Assembly (NCBI GenBank): GCA_958428365.1
Contig: CAUAFT010000019.1
Span: 1-44,078, forward strand
Source of the DNA: an uncultured Lachnospiraceae bacterium
GTDB lineage: Bacteria > Bacillota > Clostridia > Lachnospirales > Lachnospiraceae
Direction: 5' to 3'
DNA: 44,078 bases
In this document: positions 15,166 to 24,215 of the stretch, piece after piece
How positions within the stretch are numbered: the first letter of the stretch is position 1
How the letters are laid out: each line of letters starts with the position of its first letter
Notes under the pieces: model-generated
What the model was told of the DNA's origin: nothing
The model's input: the letters and a program-made list of their open reading frames with translations, nothing else
Database searches by the model: none
Translations under genes and position numbers: made by a program

Positions 15166-15933
15166 ATGGCAATCTTAGAAGTAAATAATTTAAAGAAAAT
15201 ATATACCACACGCTTTGCGGGAAATCAGGTACAGGCGCTGTCAAATCTGAGCTTTTCCGTGGAGGAAGGCGAATATGTCGCCATCATGGGAGAGTCGGGA
15301 TCCGGTAAGACAACACTGTTGAACATTCTGGCATCCTTAGACAAACCAACCAATGGAGAAGTTCTCCTAAATGGAAAGAACATCGTAGAGATCAGGGAAA
15401 AAGAGATCTCCGCATTTCGAAGAGAGAATCTGGGATTCGTCTTTCAGGACTTCAATCTTCTGGATAACTTTTCCTTAAAGGACAATATCCTGCTTCCGCT
15501 GGTGCTTTCCGGGGTACAGTATCCTGAGATGGAGAGAAGGCTTCTTCCCATTGCGGCGAAGCTGGGGATCCGGGAGTTATTGGAGAAGTATCCCTATGAG
15601 GTGTCGGGAGGACAGAAGCAGCGCACCGCTGTTGCAAGGGCATTGATCAATAATCCGCAGCTCATCCTTGCAGATGAGCCAACGGGCGCTCTGGATTCCA
15701 AGGCGGCGGACAGTCTGCTTCGTCTTTTCAACGCCATCAACGCGGATGGTCAGACCATCCTCATGGTAACTCACAGCACCAAGGCGGCAAGCCATGCCAA
15801 GAGAGTGCTGTTTATCAAGGACGGCGAGGTGTTCCATCAGATCTACCGAGGGAATATGACCAATGAGGAGCTGTACGCCAAGATCTCCGATACCCTCACA
15901 ATGCTGACGACAGGTGGTGAGAGACATGAGTAG
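15166..15933 (+). CDS. ABC transporter ATP-binding protein, BceA-like
   Basis: A 255-residue ATPase with Walker A GESGSGKTT, the Q-loop VFQDFNLLDNFSL, the signature VSGGQKQR and Walker B LILADEPTGALDSKAA. The composition is that of the MacB/BceA peptide-detoxification group. GGAGG sits 6-7 bases before the ATG. The stop overlaps the permease start by eight bases. With the permease it would free envelope targets from peptide antibiotics and also signal to the BceS-like kinase encoded at 2239, now 12 kb away across the mobile element. Confidence 0.93.
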   Translation: MAILEVNNLKKIYTTRFAGNQVQALSNLSFSVEEGEYVAIMGESGSGKTTLLNILASLDKPTNGEVLLNGKNIVEIREKEISAFRRENLGFVFQDFNLLDNFSLKDNILLPLVLSGVQYPEMERRLLPIAAKLGIRELLEKYPYEVSGGQKQRTAVARALINNPQLILADEPTGALDSKAADSLLRLFNAINADGQTILMVTHSTKAASHAKRVLFIKDGEVFHQIYRGNMTNEELYAKISDTLTMLTTGGERHE

Positions 15934-17947
15934 CGGGCTTTACAGAAAACTGGCTTTTACCAATATAAAAAATAACAAGCGGTTTTATTTTCCCTATCTT
16001 CTAACAGGAATCCTCACCGTGGTGATGTTCTATATTATCTTTGCCTTAACGGGCAATGAGGGGCTGGGAAAGATGCCGGGAAGCCGTGATGTACAGATGA
16101 TCATGGGTTTTGGCAAGGGTGTGATCGGATTCTTTTCGGTAATCTTCCTGTTTTATACCAACAGCTTTCTGATGAAACGAAGAAAAAAAGAACTGGGAAT
16201 CTACAACATTCTGGGTATGGAGAAACGTCATATCTCCAGGATCCTGGCATATGAGACCCTGTTTACTGGGGTCATTGTGATCGGTGGAGGGCTGGTGACG
16301 GGAATCCTCTTTAATAAACTGATGAATATGCTGCTTTATAAATTAATGGGATACAGCACCGGAATTGATTTCTATATTTCAAAGGAAGGGATCCTGTGGT
16401 CGGTGGTTTTGTTTGTGGGAATCTACATTCTGACCTTTATCTATGATCTGCTTCAGGTGAAGCTGGCGAATCCCATTGAACTGTTGCAGGGGGACAGTGC
16501 GGGAGAGCGGGAGCCAAAGACGAAGATGCTGATGGCAGTTCTGGGCTGTATCTGCCTTGGGATCGGCTATGGCATCGCTATCACCACTAAGAATCCCATT
16601 GAGGCATTTATGATGTTTTTCGTGGCGGTGATCCTGGTCATCATAGGTACTTATCTGATCTTTACCGCCGGAAGTATCGCCCTGTTAAAAATGCTTCGCC
16701 GGAAAAAGAGTTATTATTATCAGACCAGACATTTCACCTCCGTGTCCGGAATGATCTACCGTATGAAGCAGAACGCAGTGGGACTTGCCAATATCTGTAT
16801 CCTATCCACCATGGTGCTGGTGGTGATCTCCTCCACGGTATGCCTCTATTGGGGAGAGGAGGATATGCTGAAGGAACGTTATCCTATGGATATCAGTATG
16901 TATGGAGATGCGAGGGAAATATTAGAGGACGATCAGGTGATGGAGGTGGTGAAGCAGACTGCTGTTGAGTGTGGAAGAAAGATTCGGGGAAAACAGGAGT
17001 ATGTACAGCTTAGTTTTTCTGCGATAGAGCAAAACGGTAAGTATTTGCTGGATAATGAACAGTTGGAATCCATATCGGGTATGAATGAGGCAGTGGGCTT
17101 TACGGTGCTGACCAGAGAGGGTTATGAGACCATCTATCATGAGGAGATGCCGGAGCTTAAGGACAATGAGTTAGAGATTCTGACATTCCAGAAGAGTGAG
17201 AAGCAAAATCAGAAACAGATCGTGATCGGTGACTGCGAATTTCAGGTCAGGGACACGAAGCAGGTAGAAGATGATAACGGCGACGACATGGTGGGAATCA
17301 TGGATCAGTACTTCTATCTGGTGGTCAATGACAATGAGGACCTGGAAAGATTTTTTAGGATCCAGGAAGAGGCATACCAGGAAAATGCAAGTCTGATCCG
17401 TCATTACTACTGGCTGGATCTGGATGGAAGCGAGGAGGAGAAAAAAGCATGTTTTGAAAAGATAGAGGAACGTCTGACGCAGATTTCAAGCTCCTTTGAA
17501 AACGGCATCCTGTGCTGGAGCCGTCAGACACAGAGGGAAAGCTATCGTGTCATGTTCGGCGGATTTTTCTTCCTGGGACTGTTTTTAGGCGCCATGTTCC
17601 TGATGATTACCGTGCTCATTATCTTTTATAAGCAGATCTCCGAGGGATATGAGGATAAGAACCGTTTCGCCATTATGGAAAAAGTAGGAATGAGCAGGGA
17701 AGAAGTAAAAGCCACCATCCGATCACAAGTGCGGACGGTCTTCCTGCTGCCCATCATTATGGCTTCCATCCATGTTGCAGCGGCATTTCCAATGATCCGA
17801 AGGCTGTTGACAATGTTCGGATTCAGCAACACAATGCTCTTTGTAGGCTGTGTGGTGGGAACCATCCTGGTATTTCTGGTAATTTATCTGCTGGTATTCA
17901 TGCAGACCTCCAGAATCTATTATAAAATCGTCGGAGAACAGGTCTAA
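15926..17947 (+). CDS. FtsX-like ABC permease, BceB-like
   Basis: A 673-residue permease with ten predicted membrane segments: one near residue 25, groups around 55-165 and 195-300, and a C-terminal group around 545-665. A large extracellular domain of more than 200 residues lies between helices 7 and 8, the hallmark of BceB proteins that bind the peptide and sense it. The ATG at 15926 (start MSSGLYRKLAFTNIKNNKR) is preferred to a GTG four codons upstream because AGGTGGTGAG then lies at normal distance. It overlaps the ATPase gene, so both are made together. Confidence 0.9.
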   Translation: MSSGLYRKLAFTNIKNNKRFYFPYLLTGILTVVMFYIIFALTGNEGLGKMPGSRDVQMIMGFGKGVIGFFSVIFLFYTNSFLMKRRKKELGIYNILGMEKRHISRILAYETLFTGVIVIGGGLVTGILFNKLMNMLLYKLMGYSTGIDFYISKEGILWSVVLFVGIYILTFIYDLLQVKLANPIELLQGDSAGEREPKTKMLMAVLGCICLGIGYGIAITTKNPIEAFMMFFVAVILVIIGTYLIFTAGSIALLKMLRRKKSYYYQTRHFTSVSGMIYRMKQNAVGLANICILSTMVLVVISSTVCLYWGEEDMLKERYPMDISMYGDAREILEDDQVMEVVKQTAVECGRKIRGKQEYVQLSFSAIEQNGKYLLDNEQLESISGMNEAVGFTVLTREGYETIYHEEMPELKDNELEILTFQKSEKQNQKQIVIGDCEFQVRDTKQVEDDNGDDMVGIMDQYFYLVVNDNEDLERFFRIQEEAYQENASLIRHYYWLDLDGSEEEKKACFEKIEERLTQISSSFENGILCWSRQTQRESYRVMFGGFFFLGLFLGAMFLMITVLIIFYKQISEGYEDKNRFAIMEKVGMSREEVKATIRSQVRTVFLLPIIMASIHVAAAFPMIRRLLTMFGFSNTMLFVGCVVGTILVFLVIYLLVFMQTSRIYYKIVGEQV

Positions 17948-17984
17948 ACAGGAAGCCTTGACAAAATATGAATATCTATGTTAT

Positions 17985-18335
17985 TCTTGCCACAGACTAA
18001 ATAAAAAAACGCAGGGAAGAAGAGAGTACATTTAGGGAACTATTACAGAGAATCTTCCAGACATAATATCGGATGTCAGGCTGAGAGGAAGAGCAGGGAA
18101 ATAAATGGAACATGGCTTCGGAGCGGCATAGCTGAGCAGATATTGCACATGGGCTTTGCAGAAATTGTGATCTCAGTCAGCAACAGCAGATCTGTCAGGT
18201 TGTGAAGGGTTCGCCCGTTATAGCGAGGAGTGCTGAACGGCACTTGCAAAGGTCTGCATCGTGAGATCCAGATAAAATGAAGTGGTAACACGGGATTTAT
18301 GCTCGTCTTCTTTTAGAAGGCGGGCTTTTTTATTT
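17985..18335 (+). promoter_or_regulatory. T-box leader of metG
   Basis: The leader shows the AGTA-type element (GAAGAGAGTAC near 18020), a long stem I region, the T-box itself (AGTGGTAACACGGG, 18281-18294) and an intrinsic terminator (GCTCGTCTTC-TTTTA-GAAGGCGGGC plus T-run, 18301-18331). The bulge TGGT (18283-18286) fits a tRNA ending ACCA, as tRNA-Met does. AUG triplets at 18105 and 18112 are candidates for the specifier codon. Uncharged tRNA-Met should favour read-through into metG. Confidence 0.85.
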
Positions 18336-18388
18336 TATTTGGAAGAGTATCCCACAAGATCCACATCACCCATCCAATAACTGATATA

Positions 18389-18626
18389 GGCAATTTGCAC
18401 CCTGGTATTTCTGTTACAGCGACTTGCGGAGGATATTAGAATTTCTTAGTGTTCTGAGCAATTCCAGCAATTCCCAGACACGATGTCTGGGAAAGGCACA
18501 TCTGAGCCATGGATGGCGAATATGTGCCGTTTGCGTCCGTTTCCAACTCCGTAGCCGACAGAACACTTAGAAATTCTTATATCCGCAGCACGGAGCGAAA
18601 ACAGAAATACCAGGGTGCAAATTGCC
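18389..18626 (+). repeat. long-palindrome element, copy 1
   Basis: This 238-bp unit has perfect 27-bp inverted arms (18389-18415 and 18600-18626) and a second inner pair of arms with TTAGAANTTCTTA at 18436-18448 and 18567-18579. It has two inner hairpins: CAGACACGATGTCTG (18475-18489), and GGCACAT/ATGTGCC enclosing the loop GAGCCATGGATGGCGA. The inner part is homologous to the inverted unit at 28526-28759, while the outer arms are unrelated. It lies between the T-box terminator and the metG ribosome site, so it is transcribed in the metG leader. No reading frame is seen in it. Confidence 0.8.
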
Positions 18627-18674
18627 AACACAGCTTACCGCCTAAAAACAACAAAGAAAAGAGAGGAAAACAAA

Positions 18675-20633
18675 ATGAGTAAAGGAAAATTCTACATGAC
18701 AACGGCAATCGCCTACACATCAGGCAAGCCGCACATTGGAAACACCTACGAAATCATACTGGCAGACAGTATAGCAAGATATAAACGTCTGGAAGGTTAC
18801 GACGTCTTTTTCCAGACCGGAACCGATGAACACGGTCAAAAAATCGAATTAAAAGCACAGGAGGCAGGCATCTCCCCAAAAGAATATGTAGACAACGTAG
18901 CAGGAGAGGTGAAAAGAATCTGGGATCTGATGAACACCTCCTACGATAAGTTTATCCGCACCACGGACCAGCCTCACGAGAAGCAGGTTCAGAAGATCTT
19001 TAAGAAGCTCTACGATCAGGGAGATATTTATAAGGGACATTATGAAGGACTCTACTGCACTCCTTGCGAATCCTTCTTTACAGAGTCTCAGCTTGTAGAT
19101 GGAAAATGTCCTGACTGTGGACGGGAGGTAGTCCCTGCCAAGGAGGAAGCATATTTCTTCAAGATGAGCAAGTATGCGGACCGTCTGATCGAGCACATCA
19201 ATACCCATCCTGAATTTATTCAGCCGGTATCCCGCAAGAATGAGATGATGAACAATTTCCTGCTTCCGGGCTTACAGGATCTGTGCGTATCCAGAACCTC
19301 CTTCTCCTGGGGAATCCCGGTGGACTTCGATCCGAAGCATGTGACCTATGTATGGCTGGACGCACTGACCAACTATATTACCGGAATCGGTTATGATTGT
19401 GACGGCGATTCCACCGAGCAGTTCAAGAAGAACTGGCCGGCAGACTTACATCTGATCGGAAAGGATATTATCCGCTTCCATACGATTTACTGGCCGATCT
19501 TTTTAATGGCGTTGGATCTGCCGCTGCCGAAGCAGGTATTTGGTCATCCATGGCTGATCCAGAGCGACGGCAAGATGAGCAAGTCCAAAGGAAATGTTCT
19601 CTATGCCGACGAGCTGGTGGACTTCTTTGGCGTGGATGCAGTGCGTTACTTCGTGCTTCATGAGATGCCGTTTGAAAATGACGGCGTGATCTCCTGGGAG
19701 CTTTTAGTGGAGAGGATCAACTCCGATCTTGCCAACACCCTTGGAAATCTCGTTAACCGCACCATTTCCATGAGCAACAAGTATTTTGGCGGCGTAGTAT
19801 CCAATAAGAACGTCTGCGAGGATGTGGATGCGGATTTAAAGGAAGTGGTAACCACCACGGTGGACCGCGTCACAGCGAAGATGGAGGAGCTGCGGGTGGC
19901 AGACGCCATTACGGAGATCTTTACTCTGTTCAAACGCTGTAATAAATATATCGATGAGACCATGCCTTGGGCGCTTGCCAAGGAGGAGGATAAAAAAGAC
20001 CGCCTCGCCACTGTCTTATATAATCTGGTGGAGAGCATCAGCATCGGAGCAACGCTCTTAGAGAGCTTCCTGCCGGAGACCGCAGAGAAGATCTTCACGC
20101 AGTTGAATACGGAAAAGAGAGCGTACGACGATCTGAATCAGTTTGGTCTGTACCCGGATGGAAATAAAGTAACGGAGAAACCGGAGATCCTTTTTGCCCG
20201 TCTGGACTTAGAAGAGGTTTTGAAAAAAGTGGAAGAGCTTCATCCGCAGACAGAGGAAGCGAAGGAGGAGACAGAAGTGGAAGCAGGAATTGATATTGAG
20301 GCAAAACCAGAGATCACCTATGATGATTTTATGAAAATGCAGTTCCAGGTGGGAGAGATCATCTCCTGCGAGGAGGTTCCGAAGTCCAAGAAGCTGCTCT
20401 GTTCCCAGGTCCGTATCGGAAGCCAGGTAAAGCAGATCGTATCCGGTATTAAGAAACACTATTCCGCAGAGGAGATGGTGGGTAAAAAAGTGATGGTTCT
20501 TGTGAACTTAAAGCCTGCAAAATTAGCGGGGATCCTTTCCGAGGGAATGTTGTTATGCGCCGAGGACGAAAACGGTGAGCTGGCATTGATGATACCGGAA
20601 AAAGAAATGCCAAACGGAGCGGAAATCTGTTAG
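18675..20633 (+). CDS. metG: methionyl-tRNA synthetase
   Basis: A 652-residue class I synthetase that charges tRNA-Met. The HIGH motif is PHIGNTYE near the start, the zinc knuckle is CTPCESFF...CPDC, and the KMSKS motif is GKMSKSKG at about residue 300. The C-terminal 110 residues form a Trbp111-like tRNA-binding domain (FQVGEIISCEEVPKSKKLLC), common in Firmicutes. The ATG at 18675 follows GAGAGG. An in-frame ATG at 18615 lies inside the palindromic element and would add residues foreign to the family. Expression is controlled by the T-box upstream. Confidence 0.96.
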   Translation: MSKGKFYMTTAIAYTSGKPHIGNTYEIILADSIARYKRLEGYDVFFQTGTDEHGQKIELKAQEAGISPKEYVDNVAGEVKRIWDLMNTSYDKFIRTTDQPHEKQVQKIFKKLYDQGDIYKGHYEGLYCTPCESFFTESQLVDGKCPDCGREVVPAKEEAYFFKMSKYADRLIEHINTHPEFIQPVSRKNEMMNNFLLPGLQDLCVSRTSFSWGIPVDFDPKHVTYVWLDALTNYITGIGYDCDGDSTEQFKKNWPADLHLIGKDIIRFHTIYWPIFLMALDLPLPKQVFGHPWLIQSDGKMSKSKGNVLYADELVDFFGVDAVRYFVLHEMPFENDGVISWELLVERINSDLANTLGNLVNRTISMSNKYFGGVVSNKNVCEDVDADLKEVVTTTVDRVTAKMEELRVADAITEIFTLFKRCNKYIDETMPWALAKEEDKKDRLATVLYNLVESISIGATLLESFLPETAEKIFTQLNTEKRAYDDLNQFGLYPDGNKVTEKPEILFARLDLEEVLKKVEELHPQTEEAKEETEVEAGIDIEAKPEITYDDFMKMQFQVGEIISCEEVPKSKKLLCSQVRIGSQVKQIVSGIKKHYSAEEMVGKKVMVLVNLKPAKLAGILSEGMLLCAEDENGELALMIPEKEMPNGAEIC

Positions 20634-20714
20634 ATCTGCATGAAAATCCTCCGGGAGATACGTAGATGTGACAAGAAGGCTGCTTTGCAGCTGCGCATCG
20701 GCGCTTGGAGTGTT

Positions 20715-20746
20715 CAAGCCCCTCGATCTTGAGGGGCTTGTTCTAT
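20715..20746 (+). terminator. metG terminator
   Basis: CAAGCCCCTC (20715-20724) and GAGGGGCTTG (20731-20740) form a perfect 10-bp stem followed by TTCTATT, between metG and the convergent ABC-2 gene. Confidence 0.85.
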
Positions 20747-20784
20747 TATGCGAAAGAACTTGTTGTACGATAAAAGGATGATCC

Positions 20785-21951
20785 TTAAGAGACCCGCTGC
20801 ATTTTCTTCTGTTTGTCGGCAACCAGATAGATGACAAAGACCGCCACGAAGAAGAGGAATTGAATGCCGATACACTTCCAATAAAGCTCCATGGAAAAGG
20901 CTTCATCGGAAAAGCCGCTGATCCTGTCCGTGACCTGAATGTACCAGTAAGCCGGGAGGAACCGGGCGATGGACAGAACCTGTTCTCCCAGCATATATTG
21001 CGGGACAAAGATACCGCAGAAAAAGCTCATTCCAAGCGCCACCACATTTGTAATCATATTCAATACGTTTCCATTTGGCGAAAAGATGCTGACTAACAGT
21101 GCGATCGCCATGCAGATCAACAGGAACACAAAGCTGTTTAGGATCAGCAGAAGTCCATCTTTTGAAAATATCGCGGAACCAAAGGCGATCCTTCCCACCA
21201 GAATAAATAAGATCCACATAACCAGACTGAAGATGATACATCCAAAGCTGATCTGCAGGCTCTTGTTCAGATGATGGAGGGCAGAGCAGTTCAAACGGTT
21301 CTCCAGATCCTTTTTTCGGAAAGTAATCAGGATTGGGGAGAGACCCAGGATGAGGACTGCGATCAGGATATAAGGCATGTACTGAAAATAGTAAAACATC
21401 ATAACATTGGAGCCCTGTTTTTCTTTTTCAAAGGTCAGACTGGTAACGTCGCTGCAATCCTGTATGGAATCAAAGGTTTTTTGGGAAGCCTCTTCCACAG
21501 AGTTTCCGCTGGCAAGATAGATGCGAAGCGTCTTTAAATACTGGTCGATTTGCTCGTCCACGAAGAATCCGCAGGCGCTGTCAAGGCGTTTGGAGCTTTC
21601 CACCAGATCTTCTGTCTCTCCATTCAGGAGCGACTGTTCAAATCCTTTTGGAATTGTCAATACATAGTCCACCTTATAGTAATAAATGCTGTCCTGGATC
21701 ATTTCTCCATCGTTTTCCATCGGGGTCAGTTCATGTACGGAGTCCAGATAGTCGATCAGCTTCTGACTTGCCGTGGAATGGTCAAGGTCAATGACGCTGA
21801 TGTCCAGAGAGTAGGTCTGATATTGGTATTCGTTGGTATCCTTCGCGGCAAAGCTCATTAAGAGCATGAGGGCGAGAAAGATTCCAAAGTAGAGCATACA
21901 GCCCGGAAGGTGCTTTTTTGCGATCTTAAAAAAGGTTTTAAATGTTTGCAT
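20785..21951 (-). CDS. ABC-2 type permease (second subunit)
   Basis: A 388-residue membrane protein with one N-terminal helix (about 15-35), a long extracellular part of about 150 residues, and five C-terminal helices (about 190-375), the ABC-2 exporter pattern. It is the last gene of the ATPase-permease-permease set 24034 to 20785 and overlaps the previous permease by 14 bases. The two permeases share the same layout and probably form a heterodimer. The substrate is unknown; similar sets next to NarL-type two-component systems export peptides, lipids or toxic compounds. Confidence 0.88.
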   Translation of the reverse strand: MQTFKTFFKIAKKHLPGCMLYFGIFLALMLLMSFAAKDTNEYQYQTYSLDISVIDLDHSTASQKLIDYLDSVHELTPMENDGEMIQDSIYYYKVDYVLTIPKGFEQSLLNGETEDLVESSKRLDSACGFFVDEQIDQYLKTLRIYLASGNSVEEASQKTFDSIQDCSDVTSLTFEKEKQGSNVMMFYYFQYMPYILIAVLILGLSPILITFRKKDLENRLNCSALHHLNKSLQISFGCIIFSLVMWILFILVGRIAFGSAIFSKDGLLLILNSFVFLLICMAIALLVSIFSPNGNVLNMITNVVALGMSFFCGIFVPQYMLGEQVLSIARFLPAYWYIQVTDRISGFSDEAFSMELYWKCIGIQFLFFVAVFVIYLVADKQKKMQRVS

Positions 21952-23080
21952 ATTTTCTCCTCCTTGTCATCAAAAATCCACCGATGGTAAACAGGATGGA
22001 AAAGATGATGAGAGTGATAACATTTCTGGCATAGCGGTCTATGGTGTCGTAGATTGCCAGAGAATAAAAGGTATCGGTAATCAGTGCGGAGGGATTGATC
22101 TTATTAATGATGGGGCAGAAAGTCTCTACCAGGATCCTCATACTGCCGATCATCAGACCGCTTAAAAAACTTCCCACCATAGTAACGGACATGAGGATCC
22201 CGATCTTAATTCCTTCGGAAAGACGGCCCATGGCGCCGAGGAAAAACCCAAAGGTCATTCCGGTCATACATCCCACAAAGATTGACAGGATGGCAAAAGG
22301 AAGCCTTGTGGTCAGATCAATTCTCAGGATCAGTACGATATAGGCAAAAGAGATCAGCACGCAGAGGAAGCGTAAAATGAGATTGGCGAACAGTTCGCCG
22401 CCGATCTGTTTTAGCTTGTGCACAGGAGAAATATTTTTGCGCGCTCCCAGCGCAGAAAGGTTCGCCTGATTGTTGATCGCTACATAACAGCCTGCGATTC
22501 CGGTGTACATGCAGACCATGGCGATCAGATTATAAAAATACTGGTCGTAGGTGTCGGCGTTGTTCTTACCGTAGGAAACGGTCTTGTTGTAAGATGCAGT
22601 TTCTTCCAGAATACCAAGGACCTCCGGGAGTTTTTCCGGGCTGGTCATGGCAGTCTCGCTGACAGCCTGATAATTCATCTGATATTCCTCAATAAAGGTC
22701 TGTAAAATACTCTGATTCAGGGCTGCGTTTCCCATATCGGAAGAGACGGTGAGGGAAATGGTATCTCCGGCATAGATGACGCCGTCCACCTTTTGGTTTT
22801 TTAACAGGCTAAGGGCTTCTTTTTCATCACAGTAGACAACCTTTAAGAACGGCTTTTCTCCTTCGCTCAGTTCATCGGCAACCGTGGTAAAGTTTTCCGA
22901 CATACCGCCTTCTTCCTTTACAATGGCAACCGGGATCGTGTGAAAACTCTCATCGGCAGACATATTGGAGAAAGCGATCTTGAACATGGTTCCCAATATA
23001 ATAGGAAAGAAAATGATCCAGAATACCTCGGCGCGATTCCTTATAAGTTGTTTGAAGCTATACTGAAAAATCTGAAACAT
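21938..23080 (-). CDS. ABC-2 type permease (first subunit)
   Basis: A 380-residue protein of the YhgE/ABC-2 group: the N-terminal FKQLIRNRAEVFWIIFFPIIL helix, an extracellular domain (about 35-175), then five or six helices to residue 375 with the end TRRRKYANI. GGAGGGAT lies just upstream of the ATG. It starts 12 bases after the ATPase gene and overlaps the second permease, so the three are one operon. Confidence 0.88.
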   Translation of the reverse strand: MFQIFQYSFKQLIRNRAEVFWIIFFPIILGTMFKIAFSNMSADESFHTIPVAIVKEEGGMSENFTTVADELSEGEKPFLKVVYCDEKEALSLLKNQKVDGVIYAGDTISLTVSSDMGNAALNQSILQTFIEEYQMNYQAVSETAMTSPEKLPEVLGILEETASYNKTVSYGKNNADTYDQYFYNLIAMVCMYTGIAGCYVAINNQANLSALGARKNISPVHKLKQIGGELFANLILRFLCVLISFAYIVLILRIDLTTRLPFAILSIFVGCMTGMTFGFFLGAMGRLSEGIKIGILMSVTMVGSFLSGLMIGSMRILVETFCPIINKINPSALITDTFYSLAIYDTIDRYARNVITLIIFSILFTIGGFLMTRRRKYANI

Positions 23081-23092
23081 AGCGATCCCTCC

Positions 23093-24034
23093 TTAATCCC
23101 GCAGTTCTTTTCCGGTCATCTCCAAAAAGACGTCGTTTAAAGTCGGAAGCTCGGAATAGACTCTGCCAAAAGAAATATTTTCGGATTGCAGATAATTCAG
23201 GATATGAATTAAATTATGTTTTCCATTGCTGCAAAGAACCGTCAGCTTGTGATGGTCATAAGAAGCGTCATAGACATTTTTCAGGCTGCGGACGGCGGAT
23301 AATTGTTCTTCCGGAAAGTCCAGGATATCGATGGAGATGATTTCTTTTTTCTTAATCATCTGCTTTAACTCATCGGTGGTTCCGGTGGCTAAGTTCCGGC
23401 CCCTATCCATGATGGCGATGCGGCTGCAGATCTGTTCCACCTCTTCCATATAGTGGGAGGTATAGATCACGGTGGCTCCCTGACGGTTCAATTCCAGGAT
23501 ACCTTCCAGAATCTTGTTACGGCTTTGCGGATCTACGGCAACCGTGGGTTCATCCAAAAAGATCAGCTTCGGTTTGTGAGCGATGCCGCAGGCGATATTC
23601 AGACGTCTCAAAAGACCGCCGGATAATTTTTTTGGATAAAATTTTCTGTAATCTTCAAGCTCCACGAATGCGATCGCCTCTTCCACATACTGTTTTTTCA
23701 GCGCCTTGTCCTGGATGTAGAGACTGCAGAAGTAATCGATGTTTTCGTAGACCGTTAGCTCATCAAAGACGGCGATATTTTGCATGACTACGCCGATCTG
23801 GTGTTTGCTGTCATAGCTGTCCGGTCTCATCTCCCTGCCAAAGACCTCGATGGTTCCCTTGTCATAGGTGAGAAGCGAGAGGATGCAGTTGATGGTGGTG
23901 GTCTTGCCGGAACCGTTGGGACCTAAAAGACCTAAGATTTCACCTTCTTCTATATTCAGGTTAAAGTGATCCACAGCAACCAGTTCTTTATAACGTTTGA
24001 CCAGATTTTCTACTCTTACAACAGGTGTACTCAT
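23093..24034 (-). CDS. ABC-2 exporter ATP-binding protein
   Basis: A 313-residue ATPase with Walker A GPNGSGKTT, Q-loop VMQNIAVFDELTVYEN, signature LSGGLLRR, Walker B LIFLDEPTVAVDP and the switch histidine in YTSHYMEE. The C-terminal 80 residues form the accessory domain usual in drug or lipid exporter ATPases (CcmA/NatA type). It is the first gene of the operon, read away from a NarL-type two-component system at 24216. The promoter between them probably answers to that system. Confidence 0.92.
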   Translation of the reverse strand: MSTPVVRVENLVKRYKELVAVDHFNLNIEEGEILGLLGPNGSGKTTTINCILSLLTYDKGTIEVFGREMRPDSYDSKHQIGVVMQNIAVFDELTVYENIDYFCSLYIQDKALKKQYVEEAIAFVELEDYRKFYPKKLSGGLLRRLNIACGIAHKPKLIFLDEPTVAVDPQSRNKILEGILELNRQGATVIYTSHYMEEVEQICSRIAIMDRGRNLATGTTDELKQMIKKKEIISIDILDFPEEQLSAVRSLKNVYDASYDHHKLTVLCSNGKHNLIHILNYLQSENISFGRVYSELPTLNDVFLEMTGKELRD

Positions 24035-24068
24035 GGTGATTCCTCCTTGTTATTTCTATTTCATCTTA

Positions 24069-24138
24069 ATTGTAGTATAATAAAACCGTTATAGACAAGG
24101 TAGTGAAGAGAGTCAGAAGTTATCATGACATTTGTCAT
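24069..24138 (-). promoter_or_regulatory. exporter promoter with upstream palindrome
   Basis: On the minus strand TTGTCT (24093-24098), 18 bases and TACAAT (24069-24074) form the promoter. Upstream, ATGAC-ATTT-GTCAT (24125-24138) is a palindrome of the kind bound by NarL/LiaR-type regulators. A further inverted pair GTCAGAAG (near 24112) and CTTCTGAC (near 24176) frames it. Confidence 0.5.
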
Positions 24139-24215
24139 TTATTTTGTAATTGGGGGATCTGCATGTAAAAAAGAGCTTCTGACACCGGAATACATTAGAA
24201 AAATGAGGGCAAGAT

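Noticed and set aside
14982..15188. Open frame of 68 codons across attR and the transporter leader
   Set aside because: It overlaps the attachment repeat, the hairpin and the bceA-like ribosome site, and has no start signal; better read as non-coding.
18389..18626. Reading the palindrome as part of the T-box
   Set aside because: The T-box with its terminator ends by 18335, and the same core recurs at 28526-28759 where no T-box exists.
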